Assembly: GCF_000423665.1 (NCBI RefSeq)
Contig: NZ_AUIK01000016.1
Span: 186,001-250,000, forward strand
Length of the DNA stretch: 64,000 nucleotides
From: Solirubrobacter soli DSM 22325
GTDB lineage: Bacteria; Actinomycetota; Thermoleophilia; Solirubrobacterales; Solirubrobacteraceae
Reading direction: 5' to 3'
A program made the translations under genes and the position numbers. Shown here in pieces: positions 42,515-51,521 of this stretch. Under the pieces are notes generated by a model, which saw only the letters and a program-made list of their open reading frames with translations, was not told the DNA's origin and ran no database searches. The stretch's first letter is position 1. The number at the start of each line of letters is the position of its first letter.

Positions 42515-43157
42515 GGCGGGAGCGCATGCCGGTGGCGGCGCGGTCGAAGATCGCGCGGTCGTGCGTGAGTTGGAAGTGCTGGTTGGCGAGCGAGCCGAGG
42601 GCGTCGAACTCGAAGGCGAGCTGGGCGGGGTCGAGTGACGGGTCGAGCTCGCCCGCCTCCTGCGCCTTACGGATCTCACGCTCGATGAACGCGTCGAACT
42701 GGCGCATGTTCTCGCCGATGACCTCGCGGACGGGGTTGTCGGGCCGGCTGTCGAACTCGGCCTGGATGTTGCAGAAGAAGCACCCGCCCGAGAAGACCTC
42801 GGCGCGGAAGTAGCGCAGCCAGTCCTCGAGCAGCGCCTCGAGGCGGGCACGGCCGCGGGGGAGGTGCCGCGACGGGCGGACGACGTGGTCGACGAAGCGC
42901 CGGCGGGCGGCGTCGATCGTCGCCAGCTGCAGCTCCTCCTTGGAGCCGAAGTGGGCGAAGAGGCCGCTCTTGCTCATGTTCAGCTCGGTCGCGAGGCGGC
43001 CGATCGTCAGGCCCTCGAGGCCTTCGACGGAGGCGAGGTCGGCGGCGGCCTGGAGGATCGACTCGCGGGTCGCGTTGCCGCGCCGCTTGCGGCCGTCGGG
43101 GTCGTCGGCGACCTCGGGTTCGGCGCGGGCGAGGGCTTCGAGCGATTCGGCGTCCAT
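42501..43157 (-). CDS. TetR family transcriptional repressor
   Basis: This is a 218-residue protein. The helix-turn-helix is at ~20-75 (TRESILQAAADLASVEGLEGLTIGRL, then ELNMSKSGLFAHFGSKEELQ). The C-terminal ligand domain has a Cys-rich SGGCFFCNIQAEFDSRP. The ATG at 43157 is chosen (MDAESLEALAR). It is divergent from a multidrug-type MFS pump with two operator-like sites in between, so it probably represses the pump. Confidence 0.9.
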   Translation of the reverse strand: MDAESLEALARAEPEVADDPDGRKRRGNATRESILQAAADLASVEGLEGLTIGRLATELNMSKSGLFAHFGSKEELQLATIDAARRRFVDHVVRPSRHLPRGRARLEALLEDWLRYFRAEVFSGGCFFCNIQAEFDSRPDNPVREVIGENMRQFDAFIEREIRKAQEAGELDPSLDPAQLAFEFDALGSLANQHFQLTHDRAIFDRAATGMRSRLNSA

Positions 43158-43173
43158 TTGCGGACGAGAAATT

Positions 43174-43220
43174 AGCACGATCGTTCGATTGTGTGATACA
43201 AAGCACGACCGATCGTGCTT
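43174..43220. promoter_or_regulatory. Operator pair between tetR and the MFS pump gene
   Basis: AGCACGATCGTTCG (43174-43187) recurs as AGCACGACCGATCG (43202-43215), 28 bp apart. The second lies within a palindrome, AAGCACGA-CCGA-TCGTGCTT (43201-43220). In addition AGCACGATCG and CGATCGTGCT are perfect inverted copies at 43174-43183 and 43210-43219. The proposed GTG start of the pump lies inside the right-hand site. Confidence 0.7.
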
Positions 43221-44546
43221 TTAGTTGCTGACACCACACCGCGGCGAGCAGAGAACGTGCTCGCGGTCGCGGCCGGCGCGGCCTTCCTCGCGCTGCTGGA
43301 CACCACGGTCGCGAATCTCGCGGTCGCCGACGTGCAGACCGACTTCGCCGGGACGTCGGTCCACGGAGCAACCTGGATCATCACCATCTACGCCGTCGTC
43401 TTCGCGGCGCTGCTCGCGCCCGCGGGGCGGGTCGCGGACGCGGTCGGACGGCGCAAGCTGTTCGTCGCCGGGGTGGGCGGCTTCACGGTGTTCAGCGCGT
43501 TGTGCGCGCTCGCGCCGAGCCTGCCGACGCTGCTGATCGCGCGCGGGCTGCAGGGCGCCGCCGCCGCGGCGATGATCCCCGCCTCGCTGGCGGTCGTGCT
43601 CGCCGACACGCCGCCGGAGCGGCGGGCGAAGGCGATCGGCGCGTGGAGCGCCGCGGGCGCTCTGGCCGCCGCGGCCGGGCCGGCGCTCGGCGGCGTGCTC
43701 GTCGACCAGATCGGCTGGCGGGCGCTGTTCATCATCAACGTCCCGTTCGGGGTCGCGATCCTCCTCGGGGCGCGGCTGATCCCCGCCGGCGGGGCGCGCG
43801 GCGGCCTGCCGGACGCGGTCGGGACCGTGCTGCTGGGCGTGGGTGTCGGTGCGGCCGCTCTGGGCATCTCACAGGGCGAGTCGTGGGGGTGGAGCGACCC
43901 GCTCACGCTGATCGCGATCGTCGGGGGCGTGGGTGCGGTCGCGCTCGCGATCCTCCGCTCCCGCCATCACCCGCGTCCCGCGTTGGAGACCGGGCTGTGG
44001 CGCTCGCGGGCGTTCGCCACCGCGAATGTGGCATCGCTGCTCTACGGCGCCGCGCTGTTCCCCTGGATGCTCGTCGGCGTCCTGGTGCAGGTGACGCTGT
44101 GGGACTACTCGCCCCTGCAGGCGGGGCTGGGGATGACGCCGGGCGCGATCGTCGCGGCCGTCATCGCCGTGCTGGCCGCGCGGCGGACGCCGCGGCCGAT
44201 CATCCTCGGCGGCGCCGTCCTGCTCGCCGCCGCGGGGGCGATCCTCACCCTCTGGCTGCCCGCGGAGCCGAACTTCCTCGGGTTCTGGCTGCCTGTCGGC
44301 GTGCTGATCGGCGCGGGCATGGGAGCGATCACGACGGGCGTCTCGACCGCCGCGGCGCTGTCGGTCACGCCGGAGCGCTTCGCCGCCGCGGTCGGCTTGA
44401 ACTCCGCGGCGCGTCAGGTGGGCGGCGCGCTCGGCGTCGCGGCGCTGGCGGGACTAATCGGTACTGACATGGCGTCATTCAAGGACATCTACCTGTTTTG
44501 CACACTCGCGACGCTCGGCGTCGCCATCACCGGGAGCCGGCTATGA
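43215..44546 (+). CDS. MFS multidrug-type transporter (DHA2/QacA-like)
   Basis: This 443-residue transporter has the DHA2-type layout with 12-14 helices: helix 1 with LALLDTTVANLAV (motif D1), APAGRVADAVGRRKLFVAG (motif A) at ~65-83, RGLQGAAAAAMIPASLAVV (motif B), and AAGPALGGVLVDQIGWRALFIIN (motif C). The C-terminal bundle continues to ~440. The start GTG 43215 falls within an operator; GTG 43257 is a plausible internal start that leaves 429 residues. It likely exports hydrophobic drugs with proton exchange, under control of the divergent TetR. Confidence 0.88.
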   Translation: MLLVADTTPRRAENVLAVAAGAAFLALLDTTVANLAVADVQTDFAGTSVHGATWIITIYAVVFAALLAPAGRVADAVGRRKLFVAGVGGFTVFSALCALAPSLPTLLIARGLQGAAAAAMIPASLAVVLADTPPERRAKAIGAWSAAGALAAAAGPALGGVLVDQIGWRALFIINVPFGVAILLGARLIPAGGARGGLPDAVGTVLLGVGVGAAALGISQGESWGWSDPLTLIAIVGGVGAVALAILRSRHHPRPALETGLWRSRAFATANVASLLYGAALFPWMLVGVLVQVTLWDYSPLQAGLGMTPGAIVAAVIAVLAARRTPRPIILGGAVLLAAAGAILTLWLPAEPNFLGFWLPVGVLIGAGMGAITTGVSTAAALSVTPERFAAAVGLNSAARQVGGALGVAALAGLIGTDMASFKDIYLFCTLATLGVAITGSRL

Positions 44547-44625
44547 AGATCGAGATCACGATGGAGGAGATCCTCGAGGATCTCTGTCACCCAGGGCTCC
44601 CGCCAGGGCGCTGGAACGTGCCGGG

Positions 44626-44922
44626 TCAGAGCCCGAACTCGGCGCGGAACTCCTCCGGCACGAGCTCGGCGTACTCGGGGTGGCGCGAGATGTATCCGTT
44701 GGCGAACGGGCAGAACGGGAGCACTGCCGTTCCGGCGGTCCGCGCCTCGTCCAGGACGGCCGCGATCAGCTGAGACGCGAGCCCCCGCCCTTCGAAGCGT
44801 GTGTCGATCTCGGTGTGGATCAACGCGATCAGACCCTCGCGACGGCGATACTGCACGAAACCGGCGAGCTCGTCGTCGACGCGGATCTCATAGCGGTGCT
44901 GGTCCGGGTTGTCGGTGATCAC
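44626..44922 (-). CDS. Small GNAT family N-acetyltransferase
   Basis: This 98-residue protein is of the short YjdJ/Gcn5-like type. The fold is marked by ELAGFVQYRRREGLIALIHTEI, the acetyl-CoA loop EGRGLASQLIAAVLDEAR, and FCPFANGYISRHPEYAELV at the end. These lone domains often acetylate small amines or act on proteins; the target is unknown. Its C-terminal coding end starts 79 bp after the convergent MFS gene stop. Confidence 0.85.
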   Translation of the reverse strand: MITDNPDQHRYEIRVDDELAGFVQYRRREGLIALIHTEIDTRFEGRGLASQLIAAVLDEARTAGTAVLPFCPFANGYISRHPEYAELVPEEFRAEFGL

Positions 44923-44956
44923 GACGGCTGACCCTACCGTCGCAAAGGAGGAGCAG

Positions 44957-45298
44957 ATGGCCAGGACTCCGCAGGAGGTCTTCGCCCACCACGCCGAGGT
45001 GCTGATCGGGGGCGATCTCGAGGGGATCGTCAGCGACTACGCCGACGACGCGGTCTTCATCACGCCCGCGGGTGTGCTGCGCGGGAAGGACGGGGTGCGC
45101 GAAGGCTTCACGAAGCTGCTCGCCGACGTCCCGAACGCCGAATGGGACGTCCCGACGCAGATCTTCGAGGGCGACGTGCTGTTCATCGAGTGGTCCGCGA
45201 AGGCCGCCAACTCCCGCGTCGAGGACGGAATCGACACCTTCGTCTTCCGCGACGGCGAGATCGTCGTGCAGACCGTCCGGTACACGTTGATCACCTGA
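44957..45298 (+). CDS. SnoaL-like/NTF2 fold protein
   Basis: This is a 113-residue protein. ATG 44957 is set by AAAGGAGGAGCAG. The order of alpha-beta elements and the segments EVLIGGDLEGIVSDYADDAVFITPAG, then RGKDGVREGF and DGIDTFVFRDGEIVVQTV match the SnoaL-like cone fold (NTF2 superfamily). The catalytic role is unknown. It is divergent from the GNAT gene. Confidence 0.8.
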   Translation: MARTPQEVFAHHAEVLIGGDLEGIVSDYADDAVFITPAGVLRGKDGVREGFTKLLADVPNAEWDVPTQIFEGDVLFIEWSAKAANSRVEDGIDTFVFRDGEIVVQTVRYTLIT

Positions 45299-45349
45299 AC
45301 ATCATTTAAGGTTTGGCGAGCGCGCCATCTGGACACTTCGCGCGGCGAG

Positions 45350-45907
45350 ATGATGAGGCCCCTCCTCGCCGCGCTGGGCGCGCTCGCCGCCCTCGCCGTC
45401 GCCGCTCCCCAGGCTCGCGCCGCCTGCCCCGACAAGCCGCTGGACCGGACGTTCCTCCCGTGGCTCGACCCCGCCTTCTACCAAGAGGCGCCCGACAGCG
45501 GCTTCGAGATCGGCGGGACCTGGACCCTCGCCGGCGGCGCTGCCGTCGTCGACGGCAACCAGCCGTACCTCTCCGGCTCGAAGTCCCTTGCGTTGCCTGC
45601 GGGCTCGTCGGCGACCACCGCGCCGATCTGCGTCACCGTCGCCCACCCGACGATCCGCTTCTTCGCCCGCAACACCGGCGCCGCTCTGGCCCCGCTCACG
45701 GTCACCGTGAAGTTCAAGACGCTCTTGGGCCTGTCGGTGGAGCTGCCGGTCGGCGTTCTCATGGGCGGCGATCAGTGGCAGCCCACGCTGCCGCTGCTGC
45801 TCGTCGGCAACCTGTTGTCCGACGAGGTCCGCTTCACGTTCAGTGCCGCGCCCGGGAGCGAGTGGCAGATCGACGACGTCTACGTCGATCCGTACAGCAA
45901 GGGCTGA
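45350..45907 (+). CDS. Secreted protein, unknown function
   Basis: This 185-residue protein starts with ATG 45350. A signal peptide covers ~1-25 (APQARAA). The mature domain is beta-rich with two Cys residues (ACPDKPLD and ICVTVAHP) that may pair, and repeated hydrophobic strands such as TIRFFARNTGAA and EVRFTFSAAPGSEWQIDDVYVDP; the last resembles carbohydrate-binding jellyrolls (DDVxV ending). No catalytic motif is seen. Its stop codon directly borders the repeat element. Confidence 0.7.
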   Translation: MMRPLLAALGALAALAVAAPQARAACPDKPLDRTFLPWLDPAFYQEAPDSGFEIGGTWTLAGGAAVVDGNQPYLSGSKSLALPAGSSATTAPICVTVAHPTIRFFARNTGAALAPLTVTVKFKTLLGLSVELPVGVLMGGDQWQPTLPLLLVGNLLSDEVRFTFSAAPGSEWQIDDVYVDPYSKG

Positions 45908-46104
45908 GGGGGCGTGGCATCGGTGGGCGGCATGGCGTTTTGAGGCCGTGCCGGTATTCGGGGAACGGCCTAGCACTGAGGGAGGGGGAGCGCTGCTGCG
46001 CCCTGGCCTGATCGGTCGTGCCGCCGTCCAGCGCGGCGCCTGGCCGTGCTGACTCGCCGCGCCGTGCCTTGACGAAGTCAAGTTACGGTCCACGGAGACC
46101 GTGC

Positions 46105-46399
46105 GAGATCGGTTGTGATCACTTTCGCCGGTGGTGGCGCTTCTCGACCGAAACCGCACTGTTCGACGTGGCACGTTCGTGGGGGTGTTCGACGTTCCGC
46201 CCCCGTACAGGGGCGAAACGTTCGCCACCCCCCCTCGGAGTGCAGATGGACGTTCCTTGGGCCGATAGGGGTGTCCAGTAGACGCGCGGGACGAAGGCTC
46301 GAGCACCCGCCGGCTCTCTGCCCCTCCCCCTCAGTGCTAGGCCGTTCCCCGAATACCGGCACGGCCACGCAACCACGCGACCGCCCACCGATGCCACGC
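46105..46399 (-). repeat. 295-bp tandem unit, copy 1
   Basis: Aligned by eye with 46400-46694, it agrees over most of its length; the first ~35 bp differ more. The hairpin CGTTCCGCCCC...GGGGCGAAACG is at 46193-46220 with one arm mismatch. Confidence 0.85.
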
Positions 46400-46694
46400 G
46401 AGATCGTTTGCGCTCGCTTTCGGCGGCCACGGCGCTTCTCGACCGAAACCGCACTGTTCGAGCTGGCACGTTGATAGGGGTGTTCGACGTTTCGCCCCCG
46501 TACAGGGGCGAAACGTACGCCACCCCCTCGGAGTGCAGATGGACGTTCCTCACGCCGATAGGGGTGTCCAGTAGACGCGCGGGACGAAGGCCCGAGCACC
46601 CGCCGGCTCTCTGCCCCCTCCCCCCTCAGTGCTAGGCCGTTTCCCGAATACCGGCACGGCCACACAACCACGCGACCGCCCACCGATGCCACGC
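46400..46694 (-). repeat. 295-bp tandem unit, copy 2
   Basis: This copy starts directly after copy 1 with no spacer. Its hairpin CGTTTCGCCCC/GGGGCGAAACG (46488-46515) has perfect 11-bp arms. Since 295 is not a multiple of three, the reading frame changes between copies, so the repeat is not kept by protein coding. Confidence 0.85.
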
Positions 46695-46696
46695 CC

Positions 46697-49348
46697 CTAC
46701 GAACGCACACGCAACGCCAGCAACGCCAAATCGTCGCGCGGCGGGCCTTCGGCCTCGGCCTCCGCGGTCTCGGCGAGGTGGGCGACGATGCCCGCCGCGT
46801 CGAGGCGGTGGGCGCCTGCGACGGTGCGGTCGAGGTGGGCGCGCGACCAGACCTTCGGGGCGGTGACCTCGGTGAGGCCGTCGGTGTAGAGGACGAGGGC
46901 GTCGCCCCGTGCGAGGTGGGTGACGCGGTCCTCGAGGTCGACGTCCTCCAGGACGCCGAGCAGGGTGCCGGTCATGCCGATCTCCTCGACCAGGCCCGTT
47001 GAGCGCAGGACGCGGGGGAGCGGGTGGCCGCCGCTGGAGACGGTGACGATCACGGAGCCGTCGGGGTGGATCTCGAAGCGGGCGATCGCCAAGGTGACGA
47101 AGCGGCCGGCGCGCTGGCGCAGCATCGCGGCGTTGAGCCAGCGCAGGATGCCGGCGGGGGAGCGGTTGCGCATGACGGCGGCGCGGATCGTGTAGCGGAC
47201 CATCGCGGTCACGGCGGCGGCCTGGGCGCCCTTGCCGCAGACGTCGCCCATGACCGCGAACCACTCGTGCTCGCCGGTGGAGAAGACGTCGTAGAAGTCG
47301 CCGCCGACCTCGATGCCCTCGCCCGCGGGGCGGTAGTGGGCGGCGATCTCCAGCCCCGGGATCTCGGGGAGCTCGGGCGGGAGGAGCGACTGCTGCAGCG
47401 TCTGGGCGATCGCGGCGCGGGTGCGGTAGAGGCGGGCGTTGTCGACGGCGGCGCCGATCCGCAGCCCCAGGTCCTCGGCCAACGCGATCTCGGGCTCGGA
47501 GAAGCCGTCGCCGTAGAGGACGATCGAGCCGGCGGTGCCGTCGCGGACGAGGATCGGCACGGCGAGGATGGTCGGCCGGCCGGTCTGGACCCAGAGCCGC
47601 GGCGTGCCCCGCGCGACGACGTCCTCGAGCCCGGCGGGCGGCTCCAACCCGCCCCGGCTGGCGCCGAGCACGCGCAGCCGGCCGTCCTCGAGGAGATGGA
47701 TCGCGCATCCGTCGCCGAGGGTCGACGCCGCGAGCCGCGCGACCTCCGGCAGCGTCTCCTCGACCTCGAGCGAACGCGCCAGCGCCCGCGAGGACTCGGC
47801 GAGGAAGCGCTGCGCCTCCTCCGCCTGCTTGATCTCGGTGATGTCCTCGATGACGCTGATCGCCAGCCGCGCGCCGCCGTTCTCGAGCACGGGGGACGCC
47901 TTGACCCGCGACCAGCGCGACTCGCCGGGGTGGCGCACGACCAGCGGGTCCGCCGGTGCGCCCCTGAACACGCGCCGGCCGGGGAGCAGGTCGGCGGGGA
48001 TGCCGAGCCGCGAGCCGAGCTCGTCCGCCCCGCCCAGCAGCCGCGCCGCGGCGGCGTTGACGTACACCAGGTGCCCGTCGGGGTCCTCGGCCGCGACCGC
48101 GTCGGCGACGCCTTCGAGGATCGCCCGCAGCTCGGCCGACGTGCGCCGCATCAGCTCCTCCAGGCGCAGGTTCTCGAGTGACACCGCGGCCTGCGCGGCG
48201 AGGTGTTCGAGCAGATCGCGCTCGACGGCCGAGAACGGGTTCCCGGTGCGCGCGACGGCCAGCACATGACCGCGCCCGACCGCGATCGCCAACGCCCCGT
48301 CGCGCTGCACGCCCAGCGCGAGCTCCGCGGCGGCCAACGCCCCCGAGTCGCCGATCGTCAACCGCGGGGTCAGGACCCCCTCGTCGTCCAGCGCGCTCAA
48401 CTGCCCGCACTCGGCCTGCAGCGCCTCGATCGTCGTCGTCAGCAGCATCCGCTCCAGGGCCGCGCGATCCTCCACGGGCGACTCCGACTCACCCGCCTGC
48501 AACCGCCCGGCCTGGCGCCGCAGGTCCTCGGCGCGCGCGTCCAGCGCGCGGGTGGACCGCCGGAACGCGCGCTCCAAGGCCAGCTCGTGCGCGATCCGCC
48601 CGCTCCGCTCGCGCGCGATCAACCCGAGCAGCGCCCCCGGCGCGATCGCCAGCAGGTACGCGTGCTCGTGGACCTGTGAGGCCAGCACGGCGAGGAACCC
48701 GATCGGCGCCAAAGAGGCATCGATCACGTAGACGAGCGCCAGCACCGGCGCGAGCTCGGAGGGCGAGATCCCGGAGCCGAGCCACTCGCGCAGCGTCGAG
48801 GCGGCGAAGTCGAAGCACAGCTGCGCCGCCAGCGCGAGCAGCAGGATGCCCCAGGCCGCGTCGACCGCGTTGCCGTCGGAGAACGCGGCGATGATCAGCG
48901 CCGCGCCGATCGAGTACCAGCCGTCGGCGATGACCACGAGCAGCCGCTCGGGGTGCGCGCGGCGCCGGAACAGTTCGGGCAGCTCGCCCAGCAACGCCCC
49001 GATCGCGACCAGAAGCGGCACCGCCGCCGCCGGGGTGAGGAAGAGCATCGGCACGAAGACGAGCTCGGTCGGGCGGATCAGCCCCGGCCCGAGCTGGAAG
49101 CGCACCCGCCGCATCAGCGCGTAACAGACGGTCAGCAGCACCGTGCTGGTGACATCGTCGGCCGCGGGCGCGAGCACGGCCATCACGACGGCGACCGCGA
49201 TGAACAGCCCGGCGGCCGCGCTCTCCACCCGCCGCTCGCGCGGTGCCAGGCGCCGCGACACCGCGGGCCGGCGCCGTTCGAGCAGCGCTTCGGCGACCGC
49301 GGCTGCGGCGCCGACGGCGACCGTCGGCTTCTTCAAAGCCGCACCCAT
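46697..49348 (-). CDS. Membrane-bound SpoIIE-type serine phosphatase with GAF and PAS domains
   Basis: This is an 883-residue protein. The N-terminal region (~35-245) has seven to eight hydrophobic helices. It is followed by a GAF-like domain (~290-410), a PAS domain (~420-530; ILEGVADAVAAEDPDGHLVYVN, ending IEDITEIKQAEE), a second GAF (~540-680) and a PP2C/SpoIIE phosphatase (~695-883) with metal residues in VGGDFYD, MGDVCGKG and the final PPRDDLALL. These proteins act on anti-sigma antagonists in partner-switching stress control. The ATG at 49348 is preferred to an upstream one because the first membrane helix follows at a usual distance. The stop touches the repeat element. Confidence 0.88.
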   Translation of the reverse strand: MGAALKKPTVAVGAAAAVAEALLERRRPAVSRRLAPRERRVESAAAGLFIAVAVVMAVLAPAADDVTSTVLLTVCYALMRRVRFQLGPGLIRPTELVFVPMLFLTPAAAVPLLVAIGALLGELPELFRRRAHPERLLVVIADGWYSIGAALIIAAFSDGNAVDAAWGILLLALAAQLCFDFAASTLREWLGSGISPSELAPVLALVYVIDASLAPIGFLAVLASQVHEHAYLLAIAPGALLGLIARERSGRIAHELALERAFRRSTRALDARAEDLRRQAGRLQAGESESPVEDRAALERMLLTTTIEALQAECGQLSALDDEGVLTPRLTIGDSGALAAAELALGVQRDGALAIAVGRGHVLAVARTGNPFSAVERDLLEHLAAQAAVSLENLRLEELMRRTSAELRAILEGVADAVAAEDPDGHLVYVNAAAARLLGGADELGSRLGIPADLLPGRRVFRGAPADPLVVRHPGESRWSRVKASPVLENGGARLAISVIEDITEIKQAEEAQRFLAESSRALARSLEVEETLPEVARLAASTLGDGCAIHLLEDGRLRVLGASRGGLEPPAGLEDVVARGTPRLWVQTGRPTILAVPILVRDGTAGSIVLYGDGFSEPEIALAEDLGLRIGAAVDNARLYRTRAAIAQTLQQSLLPPELPEIPGLEIAAHYRPAGEGIEVGGDFYDVFSTGEHEWFAVMGDVCGKGAQAAAVTAMVRYTIRAAVMRNRSPAGILRWLNAAMLRQRAGRFVTLAIARFEIHPDGSVIVTVSSGGHPLPRVLRSTGLVEEIGMTGTLLGVLEDVDLEDRVTHLARGDALVLYTDGLTEVTAPKVWSRAHLDRTVAGAHRLDAAGIVAHLAETAEAEAEGPPRDDLALLALRVRS

Positions 49349-49407
49349 GCAGGGAGTATCCGGATCCGGACACCGGAGCTCGCCGGTTGTCAGCGCGCAG
49401 ACGATTC

Positions 49408-51504
49408 TCAGAGGGTTGCGCTCGACCCCGCGTGGAACGCGTCGTCCTTGACCCCGAACCAATGCGAGAGGATCAGCCGGGCAGCCGGCGCCGCGGTCTC
49501 AGCCCCAAAGCCGCCTTTCTCGACTGTCACCACGACGACGATCGGGCGCTTGGGGTCGTTGACGAAGCAGACGTACCAGGCCTGGTCCGGGTTCGGCGCG
49601 CGCTCGGCGGTGCCGGTCTTGCCGTAGACGCGGTAGCGCTTCGGGAAGCCCTTGAAGACGTCGGCCGACGTCCCGCCCTGCTGGTTGGCCGCGCGGTAGA
49701 GCCCGTCGAGCACGGCCTGGCGGTCGTCCGGGTCGAGCTTGATGTGGCGTCTCGGGTCGGCGGGGATGCCGTGGATCGGGAACCCGTTGCCGTCCTCCAC
49801 GGTCATCCCGAGGTGCGGTTTGACGATCGTGCCGTCGTTGGCGATCGCGCTGTAGGCGACGGCGAGCTGCAGCGGCGTCGCCTGCAGGTCGCCCTGGCCC
49901 ACGGCGAGGTTGACGTTGTCGCCGGGCGTCCACGGCTTGTCGATCCCGTCGCACTTCAGGAAGGCCGCCCACGTGCCCGCGGTCAGGTGCGCCTTCTCCA
50001 CGCACGCGAGGTACGCCTTGTAGCCCGCGGTGCGCCACTTGGCGTCCGGGACGAGCCCCGCCTGCTCGCCCGGCAGGTCGATCCCCGTCTTGTGCCCGAA
50101 TCCGAACCGCGCCGCCCAGCGCTGGATCAGGTTGTCGTGGTCGTCGGCCGCGGCACCGAGCTGGAAGAAGAAGATGTCCGAGGAGACCTTCAGCGCGTCC
50201 GAGACGTCGATCGTGCCGAAGCTCGCTTTGCCGGCGTTCTGGTAGTGCTGCGTGCCGAGGTCCCAGCTGCCCGAGTCGTCGATCGTCGTGTCCGCGTCGA
50301 TCAGCCCGCCGGACAGCGCGGCGAACGCCGTGATCGGCTTGAACGTCGACCCGGTCGGATACGCGGACTCCGTCGCGCGGTTCACCAGCGGCGCGTCCGT
50401 GGCCTGCGACGTCAGCTCCCGGTAGGTCTGCTGCGAGAACGGCTTGGCCAGCCTGCTCGCGTCGAAGCTGGGGGAGGACCCCATGCCGTAGATCGCCCCG
50501 TCGCGCGGATCCATCGCCAGCCACGCGCCCGCGCGGGTCGGGTTCTTGGAGGCCTGCATCGCCCGGGCCAGCGCCGAGTCCCCCGCCTTCTGCAGCCCGA
50601 GGTCGAGCGTCAGCTGCAGCCGCTCGCCCTGCTTGGGCTCGGTCGTCCGCACGCCCGCCTGCTCGTCGAGCCGGCCGTTGGCGTCGACGGTCACGCGGCT
50701 GGACCCGTCCACCCCGCGCAGGACGTCGTCGTAGTGCCGCTCGAGCCCGCTCGTCCCCTTGCGCGTGCTCTGCGAGACGGTCCCGAACAGCTGCGCCGCC
50801 AGCGACCCGTGCGGGTAGTCGCGCACGTACGCGTCGGTGATGACGACGCCCGGGAACTCCTCCGGCCGCTCGCGCATGTAGTCGAACTCGGCGCGCGGGA
50901 CGTCGGTGCGGATGGTGATGTTCGCGTACGGCGCCTCCGCGAGCCCCCGGATCACCCGCTCGTGCACGGTCTCCGGCTTGATCTCGAGGACCCGCCCGAT
51001 CCGCCGGTAGAGCTCGTCGTCGCCGGTCAGGGGCGGGATCGGCACCGGCGGCGCCGCGCTCGCCGCCTTGCGCAGCCGCCTCGCCTCCACCCGCTCCGCG
51101 CGCGTCGAACGGCGCCCGTCGTCACGCAGCTGGCGCTCGAGCGCCTTGCTGCGCGTCTCGGCGTCGACCCGCACGCGTTCGGCGGCGGAGAGCGCGTCGT
51201 GGTAGTCCTGGCCCTGCTTGCGCTCCGCCTTCGGCAGGGTGGACGGGACGATCTGCACGACCGCCGCCCGCCGCGTGGTCACGAGCTTGTGGTTGCCGCG
51301 GTCGACGATGTCACCGCGCGGCGCCTCGATCGGCAGCACGCGCCGGCCGTTGTCGCGGGCGAGCGCGACGAAGCGGCTCCCCGAGAGGACCTGCAGCGAC
51401 CAGAGCCGGAAGAAGACGGTCGCGAACAGCACGAACGCGATCGCCCCGAGCACGGCGACCCGCCACGCGAGCTGCGGCGTGATCGGCGGGATCCGTTCGT
51501 CCAT
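49408..51504 (-). CDS. mrdA: Penicillin-binding protein 2 (peptidoglycan transpeptidase)
   Basis: This 698-residue class B PBP has one N-terminal helix (~17-38) and a dimerisation domain (~60-340). The transpeptidase domain (~350-690) carries the active Ser in YPTGSTFKP (SxxK), SSD in the ALKVSSDIFFFQ helix (SxN-like) and YGKTGTAE (KTG). It belongs to the elongasome and makes cross-links during wall growth. An Arg/Ala-rich insertion at ~120-165 (ETRSKALERQLRDDGRRS) is longer than usual. The rod-shape partner RodA is not adjacent. Confidence 0.93.
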   Translation of the reverse strand: MDERIPPITPQLAWRVAVLGAIAFVLFATVFFRLWSLQVLSGSRFVALARDNGRRVLPIEAPRGDIVDRGNHKLVTTRRAAVVQIVPSTLPKAERKQGQDYHDALSAAERVRVDAETRSKALERQLRDDGRRSTRAERVEARRLRKAASAAPPVPIPPLTGDDELYRRIGRVLEIKPETVHERVIRGLAEAPYANITIRTDVPRAEFDYMRERPEEFPGVVITDAYVRDYPHGSLAAQLFGTVSQSTRKGTSGLERHYDDVLRGVDGSSRVTVDANGRLDEQAGVRTTEPKQGERLQLTLDLGLQKAGDSALARAMQASKNPTRAGAWLAMDPRDGAIYGMGSSPSFDASRLAKPFSQQTYRELTSQATDAPLVNRATESAYPTGSTFKPITAFAALSGGLIDADTTIDDSGSWDLGTQHYQNAGKASFGTIDVSDALKVSSDIFFFQLGAAADDHDNLIQRWAARFGFGHKTGIDLPGEQAGLVPDAKWRTAGYKAYLACVEKAHLTAGTWAAFLKCDGIDKPWTPGDNVNLAVGQGDLQATPLQLAVAYSAIANDGTIVKPHLGMTVEDGNGFPIHGIPADPRRHIKLDPDDRQAVLDGLYRAANQQGGTSADVFKGFPKRYRVYGKTGTAERAPNPDQAWYVCFVNDPKRPIVVVVTVEKGGFGAETAAPAARLILSHWFGVKDDAFHAGSSATL

Positions 51505-51521
51505 CGGCTAGGAGTTGCCCC

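Larger units (their letters stand above)
45909..46697. repeat. Repeat element with 22-bp terminal inverted repeats
   Basis: The segment begins one base after the stop of the secreted-protein gene (45907) and ends at the first base of the stop of the SpoIIE gene (46697-46699). Its ends, 45909-45930 and 46676-46697, are perfect 22-bp inverted repeats (core GCGTGGCATCGGTGGGCGG). Inside are a partial inverted copy (45912 to ~45990) and two tandem copies of a 295-bp unit. Each unit contains a hairpin of the form CGTTTCGCCCC/GGGGCGAAACG. There is no credible gene. It has the look of a non-autonomous mobile or structural repeat. Confidence 0.8.

Noticed and set aside
42318-42638. Frame-1 extension of the BNR_4 gene to 42638
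   Set aside because: The extension is low-complexity Arg/Ser/Ala sequence that is antisense to tetR, whereas the alternate frame continues the protein naturally to 42514.
44543-44773. Possible small gene starting at the ATG that overlaps the MFS stop
   Set aside because: The first residues look normal (MKIEITMEEILEDL), but most of it is antisense to the GNAT gene, the remainder is Ser/Arg-rich, and there is no family match.
46105-46694. The tandem repeat as a CRISPR array
   Set aside because: There are only two long units directly joined, without short repeats or variable spacers, and no cas genes.
46078-46710. Minus-strand open frame across both 295-bp repeat copies
   Set aside because: The repeat length (295) is not a multiple of three, so the two copies are read in different frames and give unrelated peptides. 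There is no ribosome site, and the region has inverted ends and hairpins typical of non-coding repeats.
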